From positions 1-47,756 of the forward strand of contig NZ_PYWM01000034.1 of assembly GCF_003049665.1 (NCBI RefSeq): a stretch of 47,756 nt of DNA. The letters run 5' to 3'. Every line of letters starts with the position of its first letter. Position 1 is the first letter of the stretch. The notes under the pieces were generated by a model, which saw only the letters and a list, made by a program, of their open reading frames with translations, had not been told where the DNA came from and made no database searches. This document shows positions 34,345 to 42,232 of this stretch, in pieces. A program made the translations under genes and the position numbers. The stretch is from Lysinibacillus mangiferihumi. GTDB taxonomy: Bacteria > Bacillota > Bacilli > Bacillales_A > Planococcaceae.

Positions 34345-35769
34345 ATGGTATTTAGTAGTCTTATTTTTTTATATGTCTTTTTGCCATTAGTGATTGTTGT
34401 GTACTTCATCTCTCCGAAGATGCTACGCAATACGATTTTACTGTTGGCAAGCTTGTTCTTTTACGCTTGGGGTGAGCCGAAATATGTGCTTTTAATGATG
34501 CTGTCCATCGTACTCAATTATGTGCTCGGTATCGTTATTGAAAACACCGCTTCCCAGTCTAAGCGCAAAACATTACTTTGGTTAGTCATTGTTAGCAACT
34601 TAGCTATCTTAGGCTATTACAAATATGCTGGCTTTTTCGTGGAGATTGTCAATAATTATTTGACGCAACCTATTGAATGGCAGGCTGTACCCCTGCCAAT
34701 CGGTATTTCATTTTACACGTTCCAAGCACTTAGTTATGTAATCGATGTCTATCGTAAGGACGTAAAGGCACAGCGCAATTTTTTAGATTTATCACTTTTC
34801 ATTACATTATTTCCGCAACTCGTTGCAGGTCCTATCGTTCGTTATCAAACGGTAGCTGAACAAATAAAGAAACGTATTGCCACAGCAGAAGATTGGATGA
34901 TTGGTACGCGTCGCTTTGTACAAGGGCTGGCGAAAAAAGTACTGATAGCCAATCCGATGGGCGAAGTTGCCGATCACGTCTTTAGCTTATCAGGTGGGGA
35001 TTTAACAACGGGGACTGCCTGGATTGGGATTTTAGCGTACTCCCTTCAAATTTATTTTGACTTCTCAGGCTATAGTGATATGGCAATTGGGTTAGCACGA
35101 ATTTTCGGCTTTAAATTTGAAGAAAACTTTAACTATCCATATATAGCACAATCTGTTACAGACTTTTGGCGACGCTGGCATATCTCACTTAGCAGTTGGT
35201 TTAGAGATTATGTCTACTTCCCACTTGGTGGTAGTCGTGTTAGCCATGAATGGAAGCTATATCGTAACTTACTTGTTGTGTGGACACTTACTGGTTTTTG
35301 GCACGGGGCAAGTTGGACCTTTATGGCATGGGGCTTTTACTATGGTATCTTAATTTGCCTGGAAAAATGGGTGCTGTTAAAATGGTTGGCACGTATTCCA
35401 CGCATCGTCCGACATATGTATATATTAATGATCGTAATGATTGGCTGGGTGTTCTTTAGAGCGAATGATTTTACATATGCATTTTCATTTATCAAAACGA
35501 TGTTTGGGCTTTCCGATGCTGCACTGTACAATTATGAAACGATTTTACTGACAAAAGATTATGCGCTTTACTTTGTCATCGCTATTATTTTTGCCATGCC
35601 GATTTATAAGCTTTACCAAACATGGAGTGAACAAAAGGCAGCCGCTTCCCTATCATTTGACTGGGGTCTGCGCATTACACAATCCATTTACTATGGTGCA
35701 CTTTTGTTATTTATTACGATGTTTTTAGTAAACGCAACACATAATCCATTCATTTACTTTAGATTTTAG
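34345..35769 (+). CDS. MBOAT-family O-acyltransferase (PatA/AlgI/DltB-like)
   Basis: Polytopic membrane acyltransferase of about 474 residues with roughly 11 hydrophobic helices. MBOAT signatures are clear: TDFWRRWHISLSSWFRDYVY, FPLGGSR, and GFWHGASWTFMAWG with the active-site histidine. It moves acetyl groups across the membrane for transfer to a polysaccharide. The next gene encodes its usual extracellular DHHW partner 10 bases downstream. In Bacillus anthracis PatA/PatB proteins acetylate the secondary wall polysaccharide and affect S-layer assembly; the position next to the S-layer gene fits that role. The frame is open far upstream only because of array C. ATG 34345 gives a normal family N-terminus (FSSLIFLYVFLPLVIVVYF); its ribosome site (GATGGGGA) is modest. 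Confidence 0.88.
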   Translation: MVFSSLIFLYVFLPLVIVVYFISPKMLRNTILLLASLFFYAWGEPKYVLLMMLSIVLNYVLGIVIENTASQSKRKTLLWLVIVSNLAILGYYKYAGFFVEIVNNYLTQPIEWQAVPLPIGISFYTFQALSYVIDVYRKDVKAQRNFLDLSLFITLFPQLVAGPIVRYQTVAEQIKKRIATAEDWMIGTRRFVQGLAKKVLIANPMGEVADHVFSLSGGDLTTGTAWIGILAYSLQIYFDFSGYSDMAIGLARIFGFKFEENFNYPYIAQSVTDFWRRWHISLSSWFRDYVYFPLGGSRVSHEWKLYRNLLVVWTLTGFWHGASWTFMAWGFYYGILICLEKWVLLKWLARIPRIVRHMYILMIVMIGWVFFRANDFTYAFSFIKTMFGLSDAALYNYETILLTKDYALYFVIAIIFAMPIYKLYQTWSEQKAAASLSFDWGLRITQSIYYGALLLFITMFLVNATHNPFIYFRF

Positions 35770-35779
35770 GTGGGACATC

Positions 35780-36961
35780 ATGCGAAAAATTCAAACGTAT
35801 CTATTACCAATTACATTTTTTTGCATTATTTTCGGTGGCTTCGTCGTGCATATATTAACGGTGGATCGGCAGCAATCAGAAATGGAAAACCGGCCATTAG
35901 AATCTGCCAACATTACGCCAAGCGCTAAGGAAATTTTAACAGGGACATGGTCCAAGCAAGTAGAGTCGTATATTTCTGACCAGTTTCCTGCACGTGATAC
36001 ATGGATGCGCAATTATGTAAACTTTCAACGTGTTGTGGGCAAAACGTATTTAAATGATAAGTACGCTGTTGATGATAAAACTGGCTGGATTATTTCTAAG
36101 CCGGCCGCAGTAAAACCCGAAGAAGAGCTAGCTGCTTTTGCCTCTGATTTACAACGCTTAAGCGAAGGTCTAGCCGAAAAGCATATACCGTTTACATTTT
36201 ACTCCCTACCAGCAAAGGCGACTTATTCACGTGAGCCAAGCCCAAGCTATATGCCAGAAGATGCTGGTATTGCAAACAATGTAAAACTGCACGAACTTGT
36301 TACCGCTGCAGGCGTAGACAATATTCGTCTTTATGATGAAATGCAAGAAAACTTTTCTGCCGAGCGCAACTTCTTTAAAACAGATCATCACTGGACAATT
36401 CGCGGTGCCTATTCAGGCTACGAAGCGCTTATCCATACACTAAACAAACGACTGGGCGAAACAATAGCAACCATTCCTTTTGATGAAGCCAATACATTTT
36501 GTTTACCAAATAAGTTCGCCGGCTCATGGAATAAAATACTCTATATGACCGTCGACAATAATGAACAAATTTGCTATAACGAACCTGCATCGTTCGCAAC
36601 ACAGTTTACAATCTACGACGGTACAATTGAAGGTGGCGTCACTGCACCGTACGAAGCAGTGTACGGTCGCGCGAAACAGATGAGTCCTGACGCAATAGTG
36701 AACTATGCGGATGCCTACAGTCGCGACTTTGCTGAACTTACAATCGTCAACCAAAACTATGACAGCGACAAACATCTCGTCGTCATTAAAGATTCATACT
36801 TTAACACTATTCAATTTCATGTAGCAAGTCACTTTAAAACTGTTACCATTTTAGACTTACGTTATTTAGAGAAAGATATTATTCATTACTTACAAAACAT
36901 ACAACCGGACTATGTCATTCTTGCCTATAATGATCGCAATTTAAAACTGATGCCCGAGTAA
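35780..36961 (+). CDS. DHHW-family O-acetylation protein (PatB/AlgX-like)
   Basis: Membrane-anchored extracellular protein of 393 residues with one N-terminal helix (about residues 7-28) and an SGNH-hydrolase-like domain. The diagnostic motif KTDHHWTIRGAY (about residues 200-211) carries the catalytic Asp/His pair, and LVVIKDSYFNTIQFHVASH near residue 332 holds the block with the nucleophilic serine (DSY). The protein would take acetyl groups exported by the MBOAT protein and place them on the polysaccharide. It starts 10 bases after the MBOAT stop with AGGTGGGA as ribosome site, so the two are one operon. Array B (36987-37102) follows its stop codon before any terminator, so the array should be transcribed as its 3' untranslated region. 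Confidence 0.85.
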   Translation: MRKIQTYLLPITFFCIIFGGFVVHILTVDRQQSEMENRPLESANITPSAKEILTGTWSKQVESYISDQFPARDTWMRNYVNFQRVVGKTYLNDKYAVDDKTGWIISKPAAVKPEEELAAFASDLQRLSEGLAEKHIPFTFYSLPAKATYSREPSPSYMPEDAGIANNVKLHELVTAAGVDNIRLYDEMQENFSAERNFFKTDHHWTIRGAYSGYEALIHTLNKRLGETIATIPFDEANTFCLPNKFAGSWNKILYMTVDNNEQICYNEPASFATQFTIYDGTIEGGVTAPYEAVYGRAKQMSPDAIVNYADAYSRDFAELTIVNQNYDSDKHLVVIKDSYFNTIQFHVASHFKTVTILDLRYLEKDIIHYLQNIQPDYVILAYNDRNLKLMPE

Positions 36962-36986
36962 CTATCGGTCAATCACGTGATAACGA

Positions 36987-37102
36987 GGTATCCGCGGTTA
37001 GCTTAGGGTTACCCGCGATTCGTTACGGTTTACCCGCGATTTACTCTGATTTACCCGCGATTCGCTCCGGTTTACCCGCGATTCGCTCCGATTTACCCGC
37101 GA
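36987..37102. repeat. 21-bp phased intergenic array B, 6 units, core TTTACCCGCGA
   Basis: Full cores start at 37029, 37050, 37071 and 37092; a core with one change (GTTACCCGCGA) is at 37008 and a decayed one (GGTATCCGCGG) at 36987. All are 21 bases apart. The spacers are TTCGTTACGG, TTTACTCTGA, TTCGCTCCGG and TTCGCTCCGA, whose last base alternates G and A. The 11-base core is identical to that of array A, 24 kb away, though the spacers differ. It lies between the PatB-like gene and a terminator. Confidence 0.95.
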
Positions 37103-37115
37103 ATTCCAAAACTAC

Positions 37116-37156
37116 AAAAGCAGTGATTTCTATCTAGTTAGAAATCACTGCTTTTT
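37116..37156. terminator. Bidirectional terminator between convergent genes
   Basis: AAAAGCAGTGATTTCTA pairs with TTAGAAATCACTGCTTTTT around a short loop. It closes the PatA/PatB-like operon plus array B and the convergent acyltransferase gene. Confidence 0.93.
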
Positions 37157-38153
37157 AACGTTTTTTCAACTTCCCTACAATCCATTGACTGAACGGTAGG
37201 AATGACAATAGTTTCGTCAGCCCGATGCAAACAACAAGTGTCCACAACATAAGCATGGAAACACGCATCAATGTGCTATCAAAATGTGCCACAAACCAGC
37301 TTGTCGATAGACGTAGCACTTCCCAATGGATAAGGTAAATCATAAACGCATATTGACTAATAATACGAATCAACTTCGTAGCTGGCAATGACTGCCCCCA
37401 AGCAATAACACAAAGCACAACACTAAAGACAAGTGGGACTATATCAAGACGCCTCGAATGCACCTCTGTATAGCCAAGTAACACACGAATCGTCAAAAAC
37501 AGTGCAGCAAGCACAACGAAAACAACCGTTGCACCTCGGTACTTCTTCGCCAATGCAGCTAGTCTCTCATAAGATACCCCCATCGCATAGGCAACTGCAA
37601 AATAACCAAGCCATCCTGTAAACAGCAAGCGTATCAAGTTCGCATGCTCATCAAAAATTGGATAAGGCAAGGCAATGACCGCATGATGTACAAGCGTAAT
37701 CAGCACACTGAGCGGTAAAAACCAAGTAATCGACCATTTAAAACGCTTCATCAACGCAAATACTACATATAACTGGAAAATAACCACAACAAACCAGCCA
37801 ACAAACTCACCATAGACTACATTATAGAAATACTTGTCCCATAACAAACCTTTACGATAAATTGACTCCACCAATAATGCATCTACAAAAGCCCACACTA
37901 AAAAAGGCACTAAAATATATTGAAGACGACTCGACCAAAAATAAATTGGTAGCCGTTCACGATAACGATTTGACAATATAATAATCGATAACACAATAAA
38001 CGTCGGCGTTGCATAGCAAAGCGCAATCCGCAAAAACATATAAACCTGTTGCTCGGGTTCTACACCAACCTCTAAAATTACCCACGAGGATGTATGTAAT
38101 AGTAAAATGGATAGGCATGCCACTACACGTAGGAAATCCCACTCTTTAATCAC
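37155..38153 (-). CDS. Acyltransferase-3 family membrane protein
   Basis: Integral membrane protein of 332 residues with about 10 hydrophobic helices. The N-terminus (IKEWDFLRVVACLSILLLHTSSW) carries the family's conserved RxxA...H pattern seen in WecH/OafA/YrhL-type O-acyltransferases; the extra SGNH domain of OafA is absent. It may acetylate a wall polysaccharide or teichoic acid, a second O-acylation activity next to the MBOAT/DHHW pair. The start codon is GTG at 38153, with AGGAG nine bases upstream; no ATG suits. Gene order and family support a surface role, but the target is unknown. Confidence 0.82.
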   Translation of the reverse strand: MIKEWDFLRVVACLSILLLHTSSWVILEVGVEPEQQVYMFLRIALCYATPTFIVLSIIILSNRYRERLPIYFWSSRLQYILVPFLVWAFVDALLVESIYRKGLLWDKYFYNVVYGEFVGWFVVVIFQLYVVFALMKRFKWSITWFLPLSVLITLVHHAVIALPYPIFDEHANLIRLLFTGWLGYFAVAYAMGVSYERLAALAKKYRGATVVFVVLAALFLTIRVLLGYTEVHSRRLDIVPLVFSVVLCVIAWGQSLPATKLIRIISQYAFMIYLIHWEVLRLSTSWFVAHFDSTLMRVSMLMLWTLVVCIGLTKLLSFLPFSQWIVGKLKKR

Positions 38154-38233
38154 TACAACATTCTCCTAGTACTATACTCTCTCTATTAAGCATGTCATAG
38201 TTTATCGAATAATGCAATGGCACTACTTGGCAG

Positions 38234-39589
38234 CTATTTTTCTAGTGTTTTTCTATAAAAGAAAATGGCGATGCTAAGTGTCAAAATATCAGCAAGTGGA
38301 ATAGACAAAAATATCGAGAAAGCGGGGCTAATATTATACACATTTTCTGTACTAAAAATTATTGGCAAGAGCAGAACGAGCGGCACAATTACGATAACCT
38401 GTCTTGTTAGGCCAAGTAGTACGGCATGAATTTCTCTACCTGTAACCTGCAATAAGGTCATAATTGTATACGTAATACCCAATAGTGGAAATGTTAGAAA
38501 AATGACCTTTACCACATGCTGTGTTGACATTAACATCGTCTTATCAGAAGTAAACAAATGCAAAATCACATTACCGAACATATACATAACTATGGTAATG
38601 CCAATACCATAAACAATAGAATACAACATTGTTTTTTTTACAGTTATATTTTTTTTCAATAATTCTCCCTTGCCCTCAAAATAAGCAAGAATTGTTTGAA
38701 CTGCCTGCGTGATACCAATAATCGGCATTAATACAAGCATATACACCTTGTTGGCAATATTCCAAATCGCTATTTGACTATGGCCCCCTATCGATATGAG
38801 CTGATGGTTCACTATAAATGCAGAAACACCAGCTAATAATTGTATAGCCGTTTGAGCAAAACCAATTTTAAACAATTGAAAAGACATCCATCCGTGTTCT
38901 TTCAAAGAAATCTTATTCGTTGAAAACCATATGCGATGTTTCACTAGATAAACAATGGAAATAATAGCGCATACCAACTCACTAATGAAAGTGCCTAAAG
39001 CAATACCAACAACGCCTAATTGAAAACCGAAAGTTAAAATGGCATTGCACACTATATTGATCGCCACTGCAATGGTAATAATAATGGCCTCTGCTTTTGG
39101 ATAACCAAATGCTCGAATAACGCTTGTCAATGTATAACCAATAGCACTCAAAATATTACTAAGTAGAATAATAGTTAAATAATCTTTAGCAAGCATCCAT
39201 ACTTCACCTTTAGCACCCAACATAGTTAAAAGTGGCTCCATCAAAATCCATGTAGTGCCAGACGTAACAACGCTAACTACACACGTCATCACAAACCCAC
39301 TCTGAAAATACTTATTTAATCGAAGTTGATCGCCACTACCTAAATCCTTTGAAATCATGATTGCCGTTGACGTCGCAAAAAGCGTCTGCAGTGCTACAAA
39401 AGTAGCAAGAAGTGGAGATAATAAGCCCATCGCGGATAAGGCACTTTCACTTTGGCTACCTATATGCCCTGCAAAAGACGTATCCACTACGGAAGTCATC
39501 ATTTCAAGAATTAAGGACAAGATTGCAGGAAGCGAGAACGTTGCAATTAATTTACTGATTGAATAGTCGTCGAATATATTGGATTTCAT
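38234..39589 (-). CDS. MATE-family multidrug/sodium antiporter
   Basis: Membrane transporter of 451 residues with 12 hydrophobic helices, the MATE length and two-halves layout. The N-terminal half has LPAILSLILEMMTSVVDTSFAG (about residues 15-36, the family opening) and the second half repeats it (LLAGVSAFIVNHQLISIGG, region near 260). It would export cationic compounds with Na+ or H+ exchange. GGAGGGG lies 6 bases before the ATG. It follows the YafY-type regulator gene by 53 bases on the same strand with no terminator, and a 12-bp palindrome (39622-39650) covers the junction, so it is probably controlled by that regulator. Confidence 0.88.
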   Translation of the reverse strand: MKSNIFDDYSISKLIATFSLPAILSLILEMMTSVVDTSFAGHIGSQSESALSAMGLLSPLLATFVALQTLFATSTAIMISKDLGSGDQLRLNKYFQSGFVMTCVVSVVTSGTTWILMEPLLTMLGAKGEVWMLAKDYLTIILLSNILSAIGYTLTSVIRAFGYPKAEAIIITIAVAINIVCNAILTFGFQLGVVGIALGTFISELVCAIISIVYLVKHRIWFSTNKISLKEHGWMSFQLFKIGFAQTAIQLLAGVSAFIVNHQLISIGGHSQIAIWNIANKVYMLVLMPIIGITQAVQTILAYFEGKGELLKKNITVKKTMLYSIVYGIGITIVMYMFGNVILHLFTSDKTMLMSTQHVVKVIFLTFPLLGITYTIMTLLQVTGREIHAVLLGLTRQVIVIVPLVLLLPIIFSTENVYNISPAFSIFLSIPLADILTLSIAIFFYRKTLEK

Positions 39590-39621
39590 CTAGCATCCCC
39601 TCCAACACAAACGATATCATG

Positions 39622-39650
39622 TCAAATAAGACACCTAATGTCTTATTTGA
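39622..39650. promoter_or_regulatory. 12-bp perfect palindrome between regulator and MATE genes
   Basis: TCAAATAAGACA, a 5-base centre, and TGTCTTATTTGA. It overlaps the last bases of the regulator gene and ends 32 bases before the MATE start codon. No T-run follows on the minus strand, so it is more likely an operator or an mRNA structure than a terminator. Confidence 0.55.
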
Positions 39651-40296
39651 AAATAATTGTTTGATTTTGTTGGTACGGAGTAAAATTTCGTTCAAACGCC
39701 ATATCAGTTATATGTGAATGAGTAATTGAAGCAATCTTTATTAATACGTAATCCTTTTCTAAAGCATATAAATATAACCCATCCGCTCTTAAAACATAAC
39801 TAATCGGTGCTACGTCCATTTGCTTCCCATCAATAACGACACGAAGACAGTATTCCTCATCCAAACAATGGTTTATATGTTGGTAGACTGCTTCCGTCAT
39901 ATCGACCTTATCATCGAAAAGATCAACGATAAAATAATCTTTGGCATCTTGTTCGTATAAATAAATTAACTCTGGAGAAATTAGTGCCAATTTCTTCAAT
40001 ATCCGCTCCTTATGAGCTTGCATTGACAGACTATCATAAACAGATAACGCAATTGTTAAAACTTGCAAATCTTCATCATTAAAGAAGCTACTAGATAATT
40101 TATAATGCTCATCAATATACACGCCACCCTTATGCCCCTGCTTACAAGTAACTGGAACACCCATCATCGATAACTTATCAATATCCCGTTGAACTGTTTT
40201 TACACTTACTTCAAACTGACGTGCCAGCATCTCATGCGTTGTCTTTTTCACCTTCAATAAATGTAGCAATATCTCCATTTGACGATTACGAATCAT
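39643..40296 (-). CDS. YafY/DeoR-type HTH transcriptional regulator
   Basis: Regulator of 217 residues. The N-terminal helix-turn-helix (about residues 4-55, RQMEILLHLLKVKKTTHEMLARQ, best seen in FEVSVKTVQRDIDKL) and the strand pair GHKGGVYI form an HTH_11 winged domain. The C-terminal part resembles the WYL-type ligand domain of YafY proteins but shows no clear WYL triad (ADGLYLYALEKDYVLIKIASI stands at that place). The MATE gene follows on the same strand, so it most likely controls that exporter and itself. GGGGTGG provides the ribosome site. Ligand unknown. Confidence 0.82.
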   Translation of the reverse strand: MIRNRQMEILLHLLKVKKTTHEMLARQFEVSVKTVQRDIDKLSMMGVPVTCKQGHKGGVYIDEHYKLSSSFFNDEDLQVLTIALSVYDSLSMQAHKERILKKLALISPELIYLYEQDAKDYFIVDLFDDKVDMTEAVYQHINHCLDEEYCLRVVIDGKQMDVAPISYVLRADGLYLYALEKDYVLIKIASITHSHITDMAFERNFTPYQQNQTIIFK

Positions 40297-40471
40297 CTTA
40301 CAGCCACCCCTTCTGTCACTTCTATATTTAGTATGGACTAAAATCTTCAGTACACAAAGTGGCTACAAGTGAAAAATCGTATTTTTGCTTTAATTGACTT
40401 CCATTCGGGTATATTGCAATCATTTAGTGATAAAAATAGAAGAAAGCTTCTAGCTATAAGAGAGGTATAAA

Positions 40472-40660
40472 ATATTAATTGTGGAAGATGATATGGATAT
40501 TGCTCAAACATTGAAAAATCAACTAGATAAATACGGCTATCAAAGCGTTATTACACAAGACTTTGACAAAGTGCTCGATCATTTTCAAGCATTTCAACCG
40601 CACCTTGTTTTAATGGACATCAATCTCCCAAATCTCCCAGCCTTTGATGGTTACTATTGG
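40472..40660 (+). pseudogene. Truncated BceR-type response regulator (N-terminal fragment)
   Basis: Receiver-domain start only: ILIVEDDMDIAQTLKNQL, then PHLVLMDINLP with the phospho-acceptor aspartate, ending at GYYW, about 62 residues. The rest of the receiver and the DNA-binding domain are missing. An exact 9-bp tandem duplication (AATCTCCCA at 40622-40630 and 40631-40639) inserts three residues (PNL) right after the aspartate loop. AGAGAGG is followed by ATA rather than ATG at the expected start. After GYYW the frame runs into unrelated codons, because the DNA is fused to the end of a permease gene. It cannot be functional as a regulator. Confidence 0.8.
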
Positions 40661-41027
40661 TCTTATGTTCTTTATCGGATTTATGCTTAGTCTTATCTTT
40701 TTAAGTGCGGCTATGAGCATTCTTTACTTCTACTTACAAACATCAGTTGAAGGTGAAAAAGCAAAATATACAGGCATTCGAAAAATCGGTCTTTCTGTAA
40801 AAGAAGTACGTTCTGTAGTGACAAAGGAATTAGCTATGCTAGTTTTTATACCCTTCACATTTGCTAGCATTCTATTAGCTTGTGTAATGTTCTTCATGCG
40901 CAGTATGATGTCATCGTCATTTTATGAAATGACGGCAATTGGCATCAGTATATTTTTACTATTATTTATAGGAAGCTTCTTCATTATCCGTCGAAGCTAT
41001 TTAAAGAAACTAATAGAAGCACAATAA
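40656..41027 (+). pseudogene. Truncated BceB-type ABC permease (C-terminal fragment)
   Basis: The last 120 or so residues of an FtsX-family permease of the BceB type: GLMFFIGFMLSLIFLSAAMS, SILYFYLQTSVEGEKAKYTG with the YTGIRKIGLSVKEVRSVV region, and two final helices ending RRSYLKKLIEAQ. The whole front of the protein (first helices and large extracellular loop) is absent. The fusion with the response regulator fragment lies at about 40655-40665 and removes the rest of bceR, bceS, bceA and most of bceB. An in-frame TTG at 40644 or ATG at 40647 could start it by chance, but no ribosome site is seen. The intact system would sense and remove peptide antibiotics such as bacitracin. Confidence 0.8.
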
Positions 41028-41089
41028 ATAGGACCGTTACCTTTCATTTATAGTGATGACGGAACTGACACCAACAGAATAGACAAATA

Positions 41090-41148
41090 AAAAAGCACCT
41101 TTGATTGAAATGAGGTTCAGATACCTACACTTCAATTGGAGGTGTTTT
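41090..41148. terminator. Long hairpin terminator after the permease fragment
   Basis: AAAAAGCACCT..GATTGAA pairs with TTCAATT..AGGTGTTTTT, ending in a T-run. It is the likely original terminator of the lost bce operon. Confidence 0.75.
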
Positions 41149-41194
41149 TCTACGGGAACGCGTGCGTAAAAAGGACCGTTACAGAATTAAAACT

Positions 41195-41563
41195 CTAAGC
41201 AATCCTATACTTGTTCAGCAAATAATCAAATGTGACAAATATTATAATATAAATACTCCCAAATAAAGAACTAATGTAAAAAGTATCTTTATACGTGTTT
41301 ATATCAAAATTAAGGAGTGTAAACAACAGTGAAAAAATTAAGGCACAAAGGAGATGTTTAATATACATCAATAATATATGTTTATTTTTACTATATTTCT
41401 CAATAAGTAAGGAAACACCTAAAGCTACAAGCATAGAAGGTGCCGTATATGCAGTACCATAAATTCCATGAGCAATACTGTATGTAGAAGTAATAGATAA
41501 TGGAATAATAAAGACGCCAATAATAATTGTAATGACAGCAGCTATTGCTTTGTTTTTAACCAT
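41195..41563 (-). CDS. Small four-helix membrane protein, unknown function
   Basis: Product of 122 residues with four hydrophobic helices (about residues 5-25, 38-55, 68-87, 95-115) separated by short charged loops. I recognise no family. It follows the similarly sized membrane-protein gene at 41622-42050 on the same strand by 58 bases, so the two may form a small operon. The ribosome site is weak (AGGT 11 bases before the ATG). The 5-residue hinge TSTYS and the C-terminal YLLNKYRIA are unremarkable. Real coding is supported by length, membrane pattern and normal codon use; the role is unknown. Confidence 0.6.
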   Translation of the reverse strand: MVKNKAIAAVITIIIGVFIIPLSITSTYSIAHGIYGTAYTAPSMLVALGVSLLIEKYSKNKHILLMYIKHLLCALIFSLLFTLLNFDINTYKDTFYISSLFGSIYIIIFVTFDYLLNKYRIA

Positions 41564-41621
41564 CCAATTTCACAACCTGACTAATATTTTTTCTTTGTAT
41601 CGCTACTCATTCACTTAAAAA

Positions 41622-42050
41622 TCAAAACAGACTTCTATTAAACAACTTCTTTGACAAAAGAATTTTATAAACTATAAAGGTAATTAGATTAAATAGAAGG
41701 AAAATAACCGACTGTACTATTGTCACAACTATAATAAATATCAGATCTGCACCTAAGACAACCTCGCCCGGAGGCAACTCTTTTTTCGTGCTTTCCAACA
41801 AAACTATCGTGCCCCAGACAAAGATAGATACGTATAATCCTAAATATGCGAACAGTGAATATTGATAAAACTTCATTCTAAATTTAAATCCTAAAACCAC
41901 ATTCAGAAGAATTATAGCGAAAGGAAAAGCTAAAAATTGGGCTAACGTATCAAACCTTCCGTCTAACATTGAACCAAGAAATTGACTTAGACATGCAATT
42001 GCAATATTTGCAAACGCTACTATAATGAAAGCATTTTTTTGTGTATTTAT
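41622..42050 (-). CDS. Small four-helix membrane protein with apparent ATA start
   Basis: Product of 142 residues if read from the codon 8 bases behind the AGAGGTGA ribosome site. That codon is ATA (42048-42050) and the sequence continues NTQKNAFIIVAFANIAIACL, a normal first membrane helix. An in-frame TAA lies just upstream, and the first ATG in frame (41969) would cut off this helix and has no ribosome site. Four hydrophobic helices are visible, with a charged loop TKKELPPGE between the third and fourth. Family unknown. Either translation begins at ATA with low efficiency or a G-to-A change has killed the start. It precedes the membrane gene at 41195-41563. Confidence 0.5.
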   Translation of the reverse strand: MNTQKNAFIIVAFANIAIACLSQFLGSMLDGRFDTLAQFLAFPFAIILLNVVLGFKFRMKFYQYSLFAYLGLYVSIFVWGTIVLLESTKKELPPGEVVLGADLIFIIVVTIVQSVIFLLFNLITFIVYKILLSKKLFNRSLF

Positions 42051-42175
42051 TTTTTATCACCTCTATTCACTCTTAAAACGTGTTATGAAATAAATTTTAT
42101 CACAAGTGGAATCTTTTCCCACAAAATAACTACTTTATTAATCAATTGCTTGACGCCAATTCCAAAAAATTGAAT

Positions 42176-42224
42176 AAAACCAGCCAATTTTCAGCGATTC
42201 ACCGCTGAAAACTGGCTGGTTTTT
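42176..42224 (-). terminator. Terminator of the nuclease gene
   Basis: AAAACCAGCCA.TTTTCAGCG pairs with CGCTGAAAACTGGCTGGTTTTT (shown in parts: CGCTGAAAA, TGGCTGGTTTTT), a very stable hairpin just past the stop at 42233. Confidence 0.9.
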
Positions 42225-42232
42225 GCATTTTG

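Noticed and set aside
12790..37102. Arrays as CRISPR
   Set aside because: Cores are only about 11 bases, spacers about 10, spacers recur in alternation, and no cas gene is present.
40481..40690. 69-residue response regulator as a functional small protein
   Set aside because: It ends in the middle of the receiver domain and its last residues come from a permease gene read out of frame.
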